NCBI RefSeq assembly: GCF_009831235.1
Contig: NZ_WUUL01000001.1
Coordinates: 310,001-374,000 of the forward strand
DNA: 64,000 bases
From: Shimazuella alba
Lineage (GTDB): Bacteria; Bacillota; Bacilli; Thermoactinomycetales; Thermoactinomycetaceae
Direction of reading: 5' to 3'
This document shows positions 63,139-64,000 of this stretch, piece by piece. Each line of letters begins with the position of its first letter. Position 1 is the first letter of the stretch. The position numbers were made by a program, and so were the translations under genes. The notes under the pieces were generated by a model that was given only the letters and a program-made list of their open reading frames with translations, made no database searches and was not told the DNA's origin.

Positions 63139-64000
63139 TGGATGAAGGTCACTCCCCTAGAAAAACAGGAGGAACCCCAACATTTGGTGCACATTAAGAA
63201 TCATATCAAGAAACGCTGGTCGGATATCAATTTGCTCGATATCTTAAAAGAAACGGATTTCCATACCCATTTTACCGAGCATTTTAAGTCTACCGCGGAT
63301 CGGCAGATTTTAGATCAAGAAACGATTCAACGACGATTACTACTCTGTTTATTTGGTTTAGGAACAAATACCGGTTTAAAGGCAGTATCTGCTGGGAGCA
63401 ACACCGATAGTTATTGGGAACTCCGCTATCTTTGGTATAAGTTTATCCATAAAGAACATTTGCGAAAAGCCAATGCAGAAGTGGTGAATCGAATTATCCT
63501 TTACCGATTGAAAGAAGTGTGGGGAGATGCTACTACTGCTTGTGCTTCTGACTCCACCGCATTTGTTGCTGTGGATCAGAATCTCTTGACCCAGTGGCAT
63601 CCTCGTTATCGAAGACGCGGAGTTATGATTTATTGGCATGTGGATCGGAAGTCCGCTTGTGTTTATTCCCAACTAAAATCATGTCTTTCTTCGGAAGTTG
63701 CTTCCATGATGGAAGGCGTTCTTCGCCATTGCACGGATATGGAAGTAAATAAAAATTATGTCGATACCCATGGACAGAGTGTCGTTGCCTTTGCTTTTTC
63801 CCATTTGCTCGGTTTTGATGCCACGCTTCAAAAATATTGGTTCGCAAAAGTTATATCGTCCGGAAAGAGGATCAAGAAGTATCAGCACTATCCCTTCAGT
63901 TGCTTCAAAATTGCTTAGTTATATGAATACCTTGATGGTCCAAGAAGTTCTCTATGAAAATGACCAATACTGGTTGAAGAAGATGACACCAGAAGATTTT
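63139..64000 (+). mobile_element. Tn3-family transposase fragment, frameshifted, runs off the window
   Basis: The frame from about 63139 (ATG 63142) reads [20 protein letters not shown], then [16 protein letters not shown], then [18 protein letters not shown] with a catalytic Asp, then [20 protein letters not shown] with the second Asp: the middle and C-terminal part of TnpA. The first 550 or so residues are missing at the junction with the MFS relic. Near 63845 a frameshift moves the continuation (GSQKLYRPE, later VLYENDQYWLKK) to another frame. The element is therefore dead, at least at its 5' end, and extends past 64000. Confidence 0.85.

Noticed and set aside
1-64000. tRNA, rRNA or CRISPR features
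   Set aside because: No TPsiC-like arms with matching acceptor stems, no rRNA-like blocks and no regularly spaced direct repeats were seen on reading both strands.

Overview
The window is AT-rich DNA of a spore-forming low-GC Gram-positive bacterium (Bacillota, order Bacillales). The evidence is a complete gerA/gerC/gerB-type germination operon, strong AGGAGG ribosome binding sites with some TTG and GTG starts, LexA beside a tyrosine recombinase, AdaA/AdaB alkylation repair, a thermolysin-type secreted protease and bacterial NHEJ ligase and polymerase genes. A Thermoactinomycetaceae-like host would fit, but the family cannot be fixed from sequence reading alone. I saw no rRNA, tRNA or CRISPR array.

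Layout. 0-5.5 kb: a decayed acetyltransferase, an MFS transporter, an AHSA1/SRPBCC protein, a gene remnant and an imine-reductase-like oxidoreductase behind a MerR-type promoter. 5.7-7.7 kb: overlapping adaA-adaB-alkA DNA alkylation repair operon. 7.9-12.8 kb: SDR, secreted M4 protease, two membrane proteins (one with a fused cupredoxin domain) and a metallo-beta-lactamase-fold protein. 12.8-14.0 kb: non-coding and decayed DNA. 14.0-17.6 kb: sialic-acid/amino-sugar operon (RpiR regulator, nanE, ROK kinase, stub of a Gfo/Idh gene), a HAD phosphatase and a 17-codon Cys-rich ORF. 17.7-22.6 kb: trhO, an acetyltransferase relic, a DUF5946 gene with a second MerR-type promoter, tyrosine recombinase, lexA and an NAD(P)-binding protein. 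23-28.3 kb: macrolide-type glycosyltransferase, B3/B4-domain protein, SDR, a Cse60-like small protein and a GH25 lysozyme. 27.1-35.6 kb: accessory zone with recombinase and Tn3-transposase relics and a scattered set of genes that look richer in GC than their surroundings (58-aa protein, 100-aa protein, divergent ABC exporter, BtrH-like protein with PadR regulator, 108-aa protein). 35.7-40.8 kb: TetR/MFS efflux pair, then an ArsR/SRPBCC locus whose downstream genes are broken. 41-44.7 kb: DUF917 plus OPT transporter pair and a small helical protein. 45-51 kb: SMR exporter, aminotransferase, acetate kinase, a 3-hydroxyacyl-CoA dehydrogenase-like protein, a compact FtsH-like protease and its partner. 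51.3-54.4 kb: small protein, MtaD-type deaminase and a large membrane protein. 54.4-62.3 kb: spore-linked block with LigD-type polymerase, His/Tyr-rich coat-like protein, LigD-type ligase and a germination operon (gerA, gerC, a 52-aa two-TM protein, two gerB paralogues). 62.5-64 kb: an MFS gene cut at its 5' end beside a broken Tn3-family transposase.

The genes form several small functional units: DNA alkylation repair, amino-sugar catabolism, SOS control, overflow metabolism and, most coherently, germination joined to end-joining DNA repair, where the ligase lies about 20 nt behind the last ger gene on the same strand. At least eleven decayed genes lie in the accessory stretches, so gene loss and mobile-element traffic have clearly shaped this window.
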